From: Plasmopara viticola
Lineage: Eukaryota > Oomycota > Peronosporomycetes > Peronosporales > Peronosporaceae
Direction of reading: 5' to 3'
Assembly: GCA_001695595.3 (NCBI GenBank)
Contig: MBPM02000173.1
Span: 1-64,000 of the forward strand
Length of the DNA: 64,000 nt
Positions 24,311 through 35,300 of the stretch are shown here, in pieces (position 1 is the stretch's first letter; every line of letters starts with the position of its first letter). The position numbers were made by a program, and so were the translations under genes. The notes beneath the pieces are model-generated. The model was given only the letters and a program-made list of their open reading frames with translations. It searched no databases and was not told the DNA's origin.

Positions 24311-26520
24311 TCAGGATTGCAAACGGAGCAGAATGCGCTAAGCTACGCTTGGAACGCGTGTCTGCACGTCCAGGAAGCTCAATTCGACGTATCTGATGCA
24401 GTACACGAATCAGCGCTTCTTACGGAGCACAATGCGCTAAGCTACGCTTGGAACGCGTGTCTGCTTGTCCAGGAAGCTCAATTCGACGTATCTGATGCCG
24501 TAGCACGAATCAGCGCTTCAAACGGAGCAGAATGCGCTAAGCTACGCTTGGAACGCGTGTCTGCACGTCCATGAAGCTCAATTCGACGTATCTGATGCAG
24601 TAGCACGAATCAGCGCTTCAAACGGAGCAGAATGCGCTAAGCTACGCTTGGAACGCGTGTCTGCTTGTCCAGGAAGCTCAATTCGACGTATCTGATGCCA
24701 TAGCACGATTCAGCACTTCAAACGGAGCAAAATGCGCTAAGCTACGCTTGGAACGCGTGTCTGCACGTCCATGAAGCTCAATTCGACGTATCTGATGCCG
24801 TAGCACGAATCAGCGCTTCTTACAGAGCAATCTGCGCTAAGCTACGCTTGGAACGCGTGTCTGCACGTCCAGGAAGCTCAATTCGACGTATCTGATACCA
24901 TAGCACGAATCAGCGCTTCAAACGGAGCAGAATGCGCTAAGCTACGCTTGGAACGCGTGTCTGCACGTCCATGAAGCTCAATTCGACGTATCTGATGCAG
25001 TAGCACGAATCAGCGCTTCTTACAGAGCAATCTGCGCTAAGCTACGCTTGGAACGCGTGTCTGCACGTCCAGGAAGCTCAATTCGACGTATCTGATGCCG
25101 TAGCACGAATCAGCGCTTCAAACGGAGCAGTCTGCGCTAAGCTACGCTTGGAACGCGTGTCTGCTCGTCCAGGAAGCTCAATTCGACGTATCTGATGCCG
25201 TAGCACGAATCAGCGCTTCAAACGGAGCAGAATGCGCTAAGCTACGCTTGGAACGCGTGTCTGCACGTCCATGAAGCTCAGTTCGACGTATCTGATGCCG
25301 TAGCACGAATCAGCGCTTCTTACAGAGCAATCTGCGCTAAGCTACGCTTGGAACGCGTGTCTGCACGTCCAGGAAGCTCAATTCGACGTATCTGATGCCG
25401 TAGCACGAATCAGCGCTTCAAACGGAGCAGAATGCGCTAAGCTACGCTTGGAACGCGTGTCTGCTTGTCCAGGAAGCTCAATTCGACGTATCTGATGCCA
25501 TAGCACGATTCAGCGCTTCAAACGGAGCAAAATGCGCTAAGCTACGCTTGGAACGCGTGTCTGCACGTCCAGGAAGCTCAATTCGACGTATCTGATGCCG
25601 TAGCACGAATCAGCGCTTCTTACAGAGCAATCTGCGCTAAGCTACGCTTGGAACGCGTGTCTGCACGCCCAGGAAGCTCAATTCGACGTATCTGATGCCG
25701 TAGCACGAATCAGCGCTTCAAACGGAGCAGAATGCGCTAAGCTACGCTTGGAACGCGTGTCTGCACGTCCAGGAAGCTCAATTCGACGTATCTGATGCCG
25801 TAGCACGAATCAGCGCTTCTTACGGAGCAGTCTGCGCTAAGCTACGCTTGGAACGCGTGTCTGCACGTCCAGGAAGCTCAATTCGATGTATCTGATGCCG
25901 TAGCACGAAATGGCGCTTCAAACGGAGCAGAATGCGCTAAGCTACGCTTGGAACGCGTGTCTGCACGTCCAGGAAGCTCAATTCGACGTATCTGATGCAG
26001 TAGCACGAATCAGCGCTTCTTACGGAGCACAATGCGCTAAGTTTCGCTTGGAACGCGTGTCTGCTTGTCCAGGAAGCTCAATTCGACGTATCTGATGCCG
26101 TAGCACGATTCAGCGCTTCAAACGGAGCAAAATGCGCTAAGCTACGCTTGGAACGCGTGTCTGCACGTCCATGAAGCTCAATTCGACGTATCTGATGCAG
26201 TAGCACGAATAAGCGCTTCTTACAGAGCAATCTGCGCTAAGCTACGCTTGGAACGCGTGTCTGCACGTCCAGGAAGCTCAATTCGACGTATCTGATGCCG
26301 TAGCACGAATCAGCGCTTCTTACGGAGCAGTCTGCGCTAAGCTACGCTTGGAACGCGTGTCTGCTTGTCCAGGAAGCTCAATTCGACGTATCTGATGCCG
26401 TAGCACGAATCAGCGCTTCAAACGGAGCAGAATGCGCTAAGCTACGCTTGGAACGCGTGTCTGCACGTCCAGGAAGCTCAATTCGACGTATCTGATGCCG
26501 TAGCACGAATCAGCGCTTCA
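24311..26520 (+). repeat. Decaying right edge of family-1 array
   Basis: Still a 100-bp register, but most units carry several private or shared substitutions: cttgtcc for acgtcc, catgaag for caggaag, gatgcag or gatgccatag for gatgccgtag, acgattcag for acgaatcag, and ttacagagcaatctgc or aaacggagcaaaatgc at the variable tract. Shared combinations recur. The unit with ccatagcacgattcag and gcaaaatgc, followed by one with ttacagagcaatctgc, appears near 24.64-24.84 kb and 25.44-25.64 kb, with a related pair near 26.04-26.24 kb. Alternation of the two tract types continues. The register breaks at about 26,520, where the tract becomes aacagtgctgaatgcac and the diverged 1.83-kb HOR begins. Confidence 0.82.
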
Positions 26521-28350
26521 AACAGTGCTGAATGCACTAACCTACGCTTGAAACGTGTGTCTGCACGTCCAGCAAGCTCAATTGGACGCATCAGATGCCG
26601 TAGCACGAATCAGCGCTTCAAACGGAACAGTATGCGCCAAGTTACATTCAAAACGCGTGTCTGCACGTTCAGAAAGCTCAATTGTACGTATCTGATGCCG
26701 TGATAACAGAGCAATATTCGCAAAGTTAAACTTCAAACGCGTATCTGATCACCCGGGAAGCTAGTTTAGACGTATCTGATGCCGTAGACAGAATCAGCGC
26801 TTTAACGGATCAGTATTCGCTCAGTTACTTTTAATCGCGTGTCTGCCCGGAAGCTTTCTTAGATGTATCTGATGCCGTAGGAAGAATTGGCGCTTCAAAC
26901 GGAGCAGTGTTCGCTAAGTTGAGTTTTTAACTCGTGTTTGCGCTCCCAAGAAAGCTTAATCGGACGTTTCTGATACCGGAGGATGAACCAGCGTTTTAAA
27001 CGGATCTGAACTCGCTAGGTTGCGCTTAAAATGCATATCTGCTTAATTTGACGTATCTGACGTCGTGGGCCGAACTAGCGCTTCAAACAGAACAATATTC
27101 GCTAAGTTAAACTTAGATCGCATATCTGAACATTCGAATAGCTTTCTTAGATGTATCTTATCAGGAAGAAGAATCAGCGCTTGAAATGGAGCAGCATTAG
27201 CAAAGGTACACTTATACGCGTGTCGGCACATCCAGGAAGCATGGTTGGACGAATGTGATGCCGTAGAAAGAATCAACGCTTTAAACGGATCAGTATTAGC
27301 TAAGTTACACTTACATGCGTGTGTGCACGTCCAGGGAAGCTCGTTTAGACGTATCTGATGCAGTAGGATGAACCAGCGCTTTAAACTGAACAGCATTTGT
27401 TAAGGCTTGCTTATATGCGTGTCTGCACATCCGGAATATTTAAATGAACGTACCTAATGCCGTTTGAAGAATCAACGCTTTAATGGATCAGTAATAGCTT
27501 AGTTACTTTTACCGCGTGTCAACACGAAAGCTTTCTTAGATGTATCTGATGCCGTAGGAAGAATTGGCGAGTCAAACGGAGCAGTGTTCGCTAAGTTGAG
27601 TTTTTAACTCGTGTTTGCACTCCCAAGAAAGCTTAACCGGACGTTTCTGATGCCGTAGGATGAACCAGTACTTTAAACGGATCTGATTCGTTGGGTTGCG
27701 CTTAAAATGCATGTCTGCTTAATTCGACGTATCTGACGTTGTGGGCCGAACTAGTGCTTCAAACAGAGCAATATTCGCTAAGTTAGACTTAAATCGCATA
27801 TCTGAACATCCGAGTAGCTTTCTTAGATGTATATGATGCCGGAGGGGAATCAGCGCTTCAAACGGAGCGGTATTTGCTAAGGTACACTTATACACGTGTC
27901 GGCCCGTCCAGGGAGCATTGTTGGACGAATCTGATGCCGTAGGAAGAATCAGTGCTCCAAACGGATTATTATTAGCTAAGGTTTACTTAGACGCGTGTCG
28001 GCACGTTCAGGAAGCTTGTTTAGACGGACCTTATGCGGTAGCATGAACCAGCGCTCCGAAGTGAACAGCTTTTGCTAAGGTTTGCTTATATGCGTGTCTG
28101 CACATCCGGGTGGCTTTAATGGACGTATTTAATACCGTTGAAAGAATCAGCGCTTCAAACGGATCAGTATTCACTCAGTTTCTTTAATTGGAGGATTGCA
28201 CGAAAGTTTTTTAGATGTATCTGATACCGTAGCCCAAATCCGCGCTTTAAACGGAGCAGTATGCACAAAGTTACGCTTCAAACGCGTGTCTGCACGACCA
28301 GGAAGCTCAATTAAACGTATCTGATGCCATATCACAAATCAGCGCTTCAA
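26521..28350 (+). repeat. Family-1 diverged HOR, copy 1 (about 1.83 kb)
   Basis: First copy of a higher-order repeat built from about 18-19 diverged family-1 monomers, some truncated. The landmark cactaacctacgcttgaaac is at 26,535 and recurs at 28,364 and 30,195, giving periods of 1,829 and 1,831 bp. Inside the copy a smaller block repeats. The segment beginning gaatcagcgctttaacgg at 26,791 has relatives at 27,469 and, for a shorter stretch, 28,144. A second landmark pair (gaagaattgg at 26,881 and 27,558) gives 677 bp. The 677-bp copies differ much more from each other than the 1.83-kb copies do, so the inner duplication is older. An open frame on the minus strand at 27,043-27,396 recurs with the HOR and is not credible as a gene. 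Confidence 0.88.
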
Positions 28351-30180
28351 ACGGAGCAGTATGCACTAACCTACGCTTGAAACGCGTATCTGCACGTCCG
28401 GCAAGCTCAATTGGACGTATTGGATGCCGTAGTACGAATCAGCGCTTCAAACGGAGCAGTATACGCCAAGTTACGTTCAAAACGCGTGTCTACACGTCCA
28501 GAAAGCTCAATTGTACGTATCTGATGCCGTGATAATAGAGCAATATTCGCAAAGTTAAACTTCAAACGCGTATCTGATCACCCGGGAAGCTAGTTTAGAC
28601 GTATCTGATGCCGTAGACAGAATCAGCGCTTTAACGGATCAGTATTCGCTCAGTTACTTAGATTCGCGTGTCTGCCCGGAAGCTTTCTTAGATGTATCTG
28701 ATGCCGTAGGAAGAATTGGCGATTCAAACGGAGCAGTGTTCGCTAAGTTGAGTTTTTAACTCGTGTTTGCACTCCCAAGAAAGCTTAACCGGACGTTTCT
28801 GATGCCGTAGGATGAACCAGCGTTTTAAACGGATCTGAACTCGCTAGGTTGCGCTCAAAATGCATATCTGCTTAATTCGACGTATCTGACGTCATGGGCC
28901 GAACTAGCGCTTCAAACAGAACAATATTCGCTAAGTTAAACTTAGATCGCATATCTGAACATTCGAATAGCTTTCTTAGATGTATCTGATCAGGAAGAAG
29001 AATCAGCGCTTGAAATGGAGCAGCATTAGCGAAGGTACACTTATACGCGTGTCGGCACATCCAGGAAGCATGGCTGGACGAATGTGATGCCGTAGAAAGA
29101 ATCAACGCTTTAAACGGATCAGTATTAGCTAAGTTACACTTACATGCGTGTGTGCACGTCCAGGGAAGCTCGTTTAGACGTATCTGATGCAGTAGGATGA
29201 ACCAGCGCTTTAAACTGAACAGCATTTGTTAAGGCTTGCTTATATGCGTGTCTGCACATCCGGAATATTTAAATGAACGTACCTAATGCCGTTTGAAGAA
29301 TCAACGCTTTAATGGATCAGTAATAGCTTAGTTACTTTTACCGCGTGTCAACACGAAAGCTTTCTTAGATGTATCTGATGCCGTAGGAAGAATTGGCGAG
29401 TCAAACGGAGCAGTGTTCGCTAAGTTGAGTTTTTAACTCGTGTTTGCACTCCCAAGAAAGCTTAACCGGACGTTTCTGATGCCGTAGGATGAACCAGTAC
29501 TTTAAACGGATCTGATTCGTTGGGTTGCGCTTAAAATGCATGTCTGCTTAATTCGACGTATCTGACGTTGTGGGCCGAACTAGTGCTTCAAACAGAGCAA
29601 TATTCGCTAAGTTAGACTTAAATCGCATATCTGAACATCCGAGTAGCTTTCTTAGATGTATATGATGCCGGAGGGGGAATCAGCGCTTCAAACGGAGCGG
29701 TATTTGCTAAGGTACACTTATACACGTGTCGGCACGTCCAGGGAGCATTGTTGGACGAATCTGATGCCGTAGGAAGAATCAGTGCTCCAAACGGATTATT
29801 ATTAGCTAAGGTTTACTTAGACGCGTGTCGGCACGTTCAGGAAGCTTGTTTAGACGGACCTTATGCGGTAGCATGAACCAGCGCTCCGAAGTGAACAGCT
29901 TTTGCTAAGGTTTGCTTATATGCGTGTCTGCACATCCGGGTGGCTTTAATGGACGTATTTAATACCGTTGAAAGAATCAGCGCTTCAAACGGATCAGTAT
30001 TCACTCAGTTTCTTTAATTGGAGGATTGCACGAAAGTTTTTTTAGATGTATCTGATACCGTAGCCCAAATCCGCGCTTTAAACGGAGCAGTATGCGCTAA
30101 GTTACGCTTCAAACGCGTGTCTGCACGACCAGGAAGCTCAATTAAACGTATATGATACCATATCACGAATCAGCGCTTCA
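28351..30180 (+). repeat. Family-1 diverged HOR, copy 2
   Basis: Nearly base-for-base repeat of the preceding 1.83 kb, with scattered substitutions and single-base indels. Both internal 677-bp blocks are kept. Differences include atgtgatgcc context changes and gtcatgggcc for gtcgtgggcc near 28,890. At its left end this copy carries acgcttcaaacgcgtgtctg plus a unit with ccatatcacaaatcag. Copy 1 lacks these because it abuts the homogeneous array there. Confidence 0.88.
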
Positions 30181-31190
30181 AACGGAGCGGTATGCACTAA
30201 CCTACGCTTGAAACGTGTGTCTGCACGTCCAGCAAGCTCAATTGGACGTATTAGATGCCGTAGCACGAATCAGCGCTTCAAACGGAACAGTATGCGCCAA
30301 GTTACGTTCAAAACGCGTGTCTGCACGTTCAGAAAGCTCAATTGTACGTATCTGATGCCGTGATAACAGAGCAATATTCGCAAAGTTAAACTTCAAACGC
30401 GTATCTGATCACCAGGGAAGCTAGTTTAGACGTATCTGATGCCGTAGACAGAATCAGCGCTTTTTCGGGTCAGTATTCGCTCAGTTACTTCGATTCGCGT
30501 GTCTGCCCGGAGCTTTGTTAGATGTATCTGATGCCTTAGGAAGGGTTGGCGCTTCAAACGGAGCAGTGTTCGCTAAGTTGAGTTTTTAACTCGTGTTTGC
30601 ACTCCCAAGAAAGCTTAACCGGACGTTTCTGATGCCGTAGGATGAACCAGCGTTTTAAACGAATCTGAACTCGCTAGGTTGCGCTCAAAATGCATATCTG
30701 CTTAATTCGACGTATCTGACGTCGTGGGCCGAACTAGCGCTTCAAACAGATCAATATTCACTAAGTTAAACTTAGATCGCATATCTGAACATTCGAGTAG
30801 CTTTCTTAGATGTATCTGATCAGGAAGAAGAATCAGCGCTTGAAATGGAGCAGCATTAGCGAAGGTACACTTATACGCGTGTCGGCACATCCAGGAAGCA
30901 TGGTTGGACGAATGTGATGCCGTAGAAGAAATCAACGCTTTAAACGGATCAGTATTAGCTAAGTTACACTTACATGCGTGTGTGCACGTCCAGGGAAGCT
31001 CGTTTAGACGTATCTGATGCAGTAGGATAACCAGCGCTTTAAACTGAACAGCATTTGTTAAGGCTTGCTTATATGCGTGTCTGCACATCCGGAATATTTA
31101 AATGAACGTACCTAATGCCGTTTGAAGAATCAACGCTTTAATGGATCAGTAATAGCTTAGTTACTTTTATCGCGTGTCATCACGAAAGCT
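30181..31190 (+). repeat. Family-1 diverged HOR, copy 3 (partial)
   Basis: Starts like copies 1 and 2 (landmark cactaacctacgcttgaaac at 30,195) and follows them for about 1 kb. It passes through the first internal block and its aatatttaaatgaacgtacc segment near 31,090. At about 31,190 it stops matching: copy 2 continues with gaattggcgagtcaaacgg, whereas this copy has gaattggctcttcaaacgg and then unrelated diverged monomers. The second 677-bp block is therefore missing. Confidence 0.82.
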
Positions 31191-32380
31191 TTCTTCGATG
31201 TATCTGATGCCGTAGCACGAATTGGCTCTTCAAACGGAGCAGTATTCGCTAAGCTGACCTGTTAACTCGGGTCTGCACTTCCAGAAAACTTAATTGGACG
31301 TATGTGATGCCGTAAGATGAACCAGCGCTTTAAACGGATCATTTTTTGCAAAATTGCGCTCAAAAAGCTTGCCGGCTTTACGTAACGTATCTGACGCCTA
31401 AGAACGAACCAGCGCTTCAAACACAGCAATATTCGCAAATTACTATTCAAATGCGTGTTTGCACGTCCGGGAAGCTAGTGTAGACGTATCTGATGCCGTG
31501 GGATTTATCAGCGCTTTAAAAGAGTAGCATATGCTAAATTGAGCTTTAAACTCGTGTTTGCACATCCAGGAAGCTTTACTGGACGTATCTGATGCCGTAG
31601 GATAAACAAGCGCTTTAAACGGATCAGTATTCGCAAAGTTGCGCTTAAAACGCATGTCTGCTTTATCTGACGCTGTGAGACGAAGCAGCGCTTCAAACGG
31701 AGCAGTGTTCGCTAAATTACACTTAAAACGCGTGACTGCACGTTCGAGCAGCTAGCTAAGACGTACTATTGCCGTAGATAAATCTGCGTTTCAAACAGAG
31801 CAGTGTTTGCTAAGCTGAGCTTCAAACTGGTGTCTGCACTTACAGGAAGCTTAAGCGGACGTATGTGATGCCGTAGGATGAACTAGCGCTTTAAACAGAT
31901 CAGTATTCGCTAAGTTGCGCTTAAAACGCGTGTCTGCTAAATTCAACGTGACTGACGCCGTAGGACGAACGAGCCACTTAATCGGAGCAATATTTGCTAA
32001 ATTACACTAAAAATGCGTTTCTGCACGTCCGAGAAACTAGCTTAGACGTATCCGATGTCGTAGGATGAATCAACCTTTCAAACGGAGCAGTATACGCCAA
32101 GTTACGCTTTAAACCCGTGTCTGCACGATCAGGAAGCTTAGTTGGACGTATCTGACACCTTTGGTCGAATTAGCGCTTCGAACAGAGCAGTATTAACTAA
32201 GTTACGCATTAAACGCGTGTCTACAAGTTCAGGAAGCTTACTTGGCCGTATTAAATGCCGTAGGACAAATCAGTGCGTCAAACGTAGCAGTATTCGCAAA
32301 GTAACGCTTGAAACGCGTTTCTGCACGTCCAGATGCTAATGCCGTAGGCCGAATCAGCGCTCAAAACGGAGCAGTGTAGT
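31191..32380 (+). repeat. Old, unordered family-1 monomers
   Basis: About a dozen monomers keep family-1 landmarks (gtctgcac, acgtatctgatgccgtagg, cagcgcttcaaacggagcag, tattcgctaagtt) but differ from one another at many positions. No higher-order period was seen. They are in the same orientation as the rest. Several cytosines within ancestral CpG sites now read as TpG or CpA. This looks like the decayed outer margin of the family-1 domain. Short open frames here (for example 31,262-31,450 and 31,443-31,655 on the minus strand) overlap each other and match only the satellite. Confidence 0.82.
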
Positions 32381-32395
32381 CGATCGTGGTGTCTG
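32370..32395. other. Junction between family-1 and family-2 satellites
   Basis: The last family-1 monomer reads caaaacggagcagtgtag. The sequence then continues with gatcgtggtgtctgaggctg, which corresponds to the middle of a family-2 monomer (gatcgtgctgttctgaggcc). About half a monomer, the part that would hold taagtt and aacgcgtctg, is missing. The join therefore lies inside a monomer at about 32,378-32,384. Orientation is unchanged. It can be explained by an unequal exchange or deletion between related monomers; no transposon or target-site duplication was seen. Confidence 0.65.
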
Positions 32396-35300
32396 AGGCT
32401 GTGAGACGCCTCAGCTCTCAAAAAGGTTTGTTGTTCTTGAAAAAATAACACTAATGCGTCTATGTACGTCAACAAGGACATATTGTAGTGTTTTGAGACT
32501 ATGTGACGTCTCCGCGGTTCCAAAGGATCCATACTTATGAAGTTATGGCTCGAATGCGTCTGGACATGTCCAAGAAAGCAGAGATGCCTAATCTGAGGTC
32601 GTGGAAGGTCTCAGCTCTTCGAGACGATAATTATTCCCTTAAAAAAGCTCTATCGCTACTTTCAGAGTCTAGACAGACACACCGTGCTGGGTTTGTTCAG
32701 CTCTTCATAGGATCATTATTAACTTGTTATGGCTCTAATACGTCTGTGCATGCTTAAGAAAACATACCATATTATTCTGAGGCTGTGAGTCGCTTCTGTC
32801 ATTTATAAATATCATATTTCATTAAGTTATGACTTCAACGCGTCTGCGCATGCCTTGACCGACATGTTGTGCTGTTTTCAGTCTACGTTACGTCTCAGCT
32901 ATTTTAAAGGTTCGGTGATCATAAACTCTAGGCTAAATCGCGATGTTCAAGAATATCGATCGTGCTGTTTTGAGGCTGTTAAAAGTCGTAGATCTTCAAG
33001 CGGTCATTTTTCCAAAAGTAATATTTCCATCGCGTCTTTTAAAGTCGAAACTGACAAGTCGTACTACGGTGAGACGATGAATTTTTGAAATGATCATTAG
33101 ACCCTAACTTATAGCTCCAACGTGTGCACATCCCTGAAAAGACATATTGTGCGGTTCAGAGGCCGTGTGACGTATTCTCTTTTGAAAAGAATCCTCATTC
33201 TCAAAGTTATGACTTTTACACGTTTTGATACTAAAGGGAGGTAAATCGTGCTGTTTTGAGACCATGAGACATCTCAACTTTCCAAATGGTTTAATACAAT
33301 TTAAGGTATGACATTAATGCGTCTATGTATGTCAACATAGACATATCGTGTTATTTTAAGTATATGTGACGTCTCAGCTGTTGTAAAGGGTCGAAAATCA
33401 TAAAGTTATGGCTCAAACGCATCTGTACATGTCCAAGGAAGCATAGCATGCTATTCTGGGGTCGTGAAGGTCTCAGCTCTTCAAGACGATTTTTGTTTCA
33501 TAAGCAATGGCTCTATCGCGTCTTTAAGATTCTAAACAGACAGGCCGTGCTGTGTTGAGGCTGTGGAACACCCCAGCTCTTCAAAAGAATTATTAAACTA
33601 AGTTACGGCTCTAACACGGCTGTATATGCTAAAAGAAACAGATCGCTTTGTTTAAACACCGTATGTCGCTTGAGCTCTTTGTAAAGATCATTATTACTCA
33701 GGAATGGCTCCAACGCATCTGTGTAGGCTTCAAAAGATAGGTCGTGCTGTTAAAGGGCCGTAAGACGTCTCAACTTTAAGAAGGATCTTTATTTACAAGG
33801 TTATGGCTCCGACACGTTTGTGCGTCTCAAACAAGGTAAGTCTTGCGGTTCTGAGGCCGTGATTCGACACAGCTTTTCAAACGGAATATCATTTTAAAGG
33901 TATGGCACTAACACATTTATGTACGTCAACAATGACATATTGTTGAGGCTGTGGAACACCCCAGCTCTTCAAAAAATCATTAAACTAAGTTACGGCTCTA
34001 ACACGGCTGTATATGCTAAAAGAAACAGATCGCTTTGTTTACACACCGTATGTCGCTTGAGCTCTTTGTAAAGATCATTATTACTCAGAATGGCTCCAAC
34101 GCATCTGTGTAGGCTTCAAAAGATAGGTCGTGCTGTTAAAGGGCCGTGAGACGTCTCAACATTAATAAGGATCTTTATTTACAAGGTTATGGCTCCGACA
34201 CGCTTGTGCGTCTCAAAGAAGGTAGGTCTTGCTGTTCTGAGGCCGTGATTCGACACAGCTTTTCAAACGGAATACCATTCTTGATGGTATGGCACCAGCA
34301 CGTTTATGTATGTCAACAATGACATATTGTGCTACTTTGATTCTATGTGATGCCTTAGCTCTTCAAAAATAGGAAAATATAAGGTTATGGCTCGAACGCA
34401 TCTGTGGATGTCCAAGACCGCAAAGCATGCTTTTCTGGGGTCGTGAAAGGTCTCAGCTATTAAAGAAGATCATTATTCTACACGCAATGGCTCTATGGCG
34501 TCTGTAACAGTCTGGCCACGTACACTGAGCTGTGTTGAGGCCGTGGAACAACCCATTATTTCGAGAATATTATATTTCAATATATTATAGTTAGAACATT
34601 CCTTTGCATGCCTAAGAAAATACATCATATTGCTTTTGGACCGTGTAACGCATCAATTCTTTATAAAGAGCATTATTCCCTAAGCAGACTAGCGTCTGCG
34701 CATGCCTTCAAAGACATATTGTGCTGTTCAGAGACCGCGAGACGTTCCAGCTTTTAAAGTAATTATTATTTCCAAAGTAATGACTCCAACGCGTTTGTGC
34801 TACTTAAGGAAGATAAACCGGGCTGTCCTGAGACCGTGACACAACTCAATTTTAAGCGGTTTATTATTATTTTAACATTGCAATGACGCGTCTAGTCATT
34901 TATAAGATATTGTTCTGTTTAAGTCTTTTTGACGTCTCAAAAGCTTGAAGGATCCGTTATCATTGGGTCATGGCTCGAAACCATCTGTGCATGTCTAAGA
35001 AAATTGCTCGGGCTGTTCTAAGGTTGTGAATTGTCTCAGTTCTTCAAGACTACCATTTTATACTAAGTAATGGCTCTATCGAATCCTTTAAAGTCTGGAC
35101 TGATGTCTGTAAGAGTCTGGAAAGATAGACCGTTCCGCGATAGGCTTGTGGAACATCCCAGCCTCTTCATAGTGATAATTATACAACTCTTTATGGCTCA
35201 AATTTGTCTGTGCGTGCCTAGAAAGCAGATCAGGCTGTTTTAAGGCCGTGAGTCAATTCATCTCTTCATAAAGATCATTTTCACTACGTTATGCTTCTAA

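Larger units (their letters stand above)
1..26520 (+). repeat. Family-1 satellite, homogeneous 100-bp tandem array
   Basis: Head-to-tail array of one monomer, phased here from taagctacgcttggaacgcg. Division gives roughly 265-270 units. The consensus is 100 bp with 27 C, 27 G and 11 CpG by hand count. Conserved blocks include ggaacgcgtgtctgcacgtc, ttcgacgtatctgatgccgt and acgaatcagcgcttc. Most adjacent units are identical except at the tract between cgcttc and ggagcag, which reads TTAC or AAAC (100 bp), AAC (99 bp) or AC (98 bp). All units face the same way. No reading frame survives several units, because 100 is not a multiple of 3 and stops recur. The array is already running at base 1 and fades into diverged relatives near 26,520. 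Long homogeneous arrays like this are known from eukaryotic centromeres and heterochromatin; the chromosomal location here is inferred. Confidence 0.97.

Noticed and set aside
23951..26095. Plus-strand frames of 61-85 codons in the edge of the family-1 array (23,951-24,196; 24,317-24,574; 25,910-26,095)
   Set aside because: They are satellite units read in one frame where substitutions happened to remove stops. They encode the same periodic peptide and have no initiation or splice context.
1..26520. CRISPR array
   Set aside because: Regular repeats, but the whole 100-bp unit repeats with no unique spacers, and no cas-like genes are present. It is a plain tandem satellite.
27043..31088. Cysteine/histidine-containing minus-strand frames repeated at 27,043, 28,872 and 30,702 (possible zinc-finger-like gene)
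   Set aside because: The cysteines come from the monomer itself (reverse complement of gtgtgtgcacgtcc and similar) and recur at monomer spacing. The frames track the 1.83-kb HOR and lack a finger consensus.
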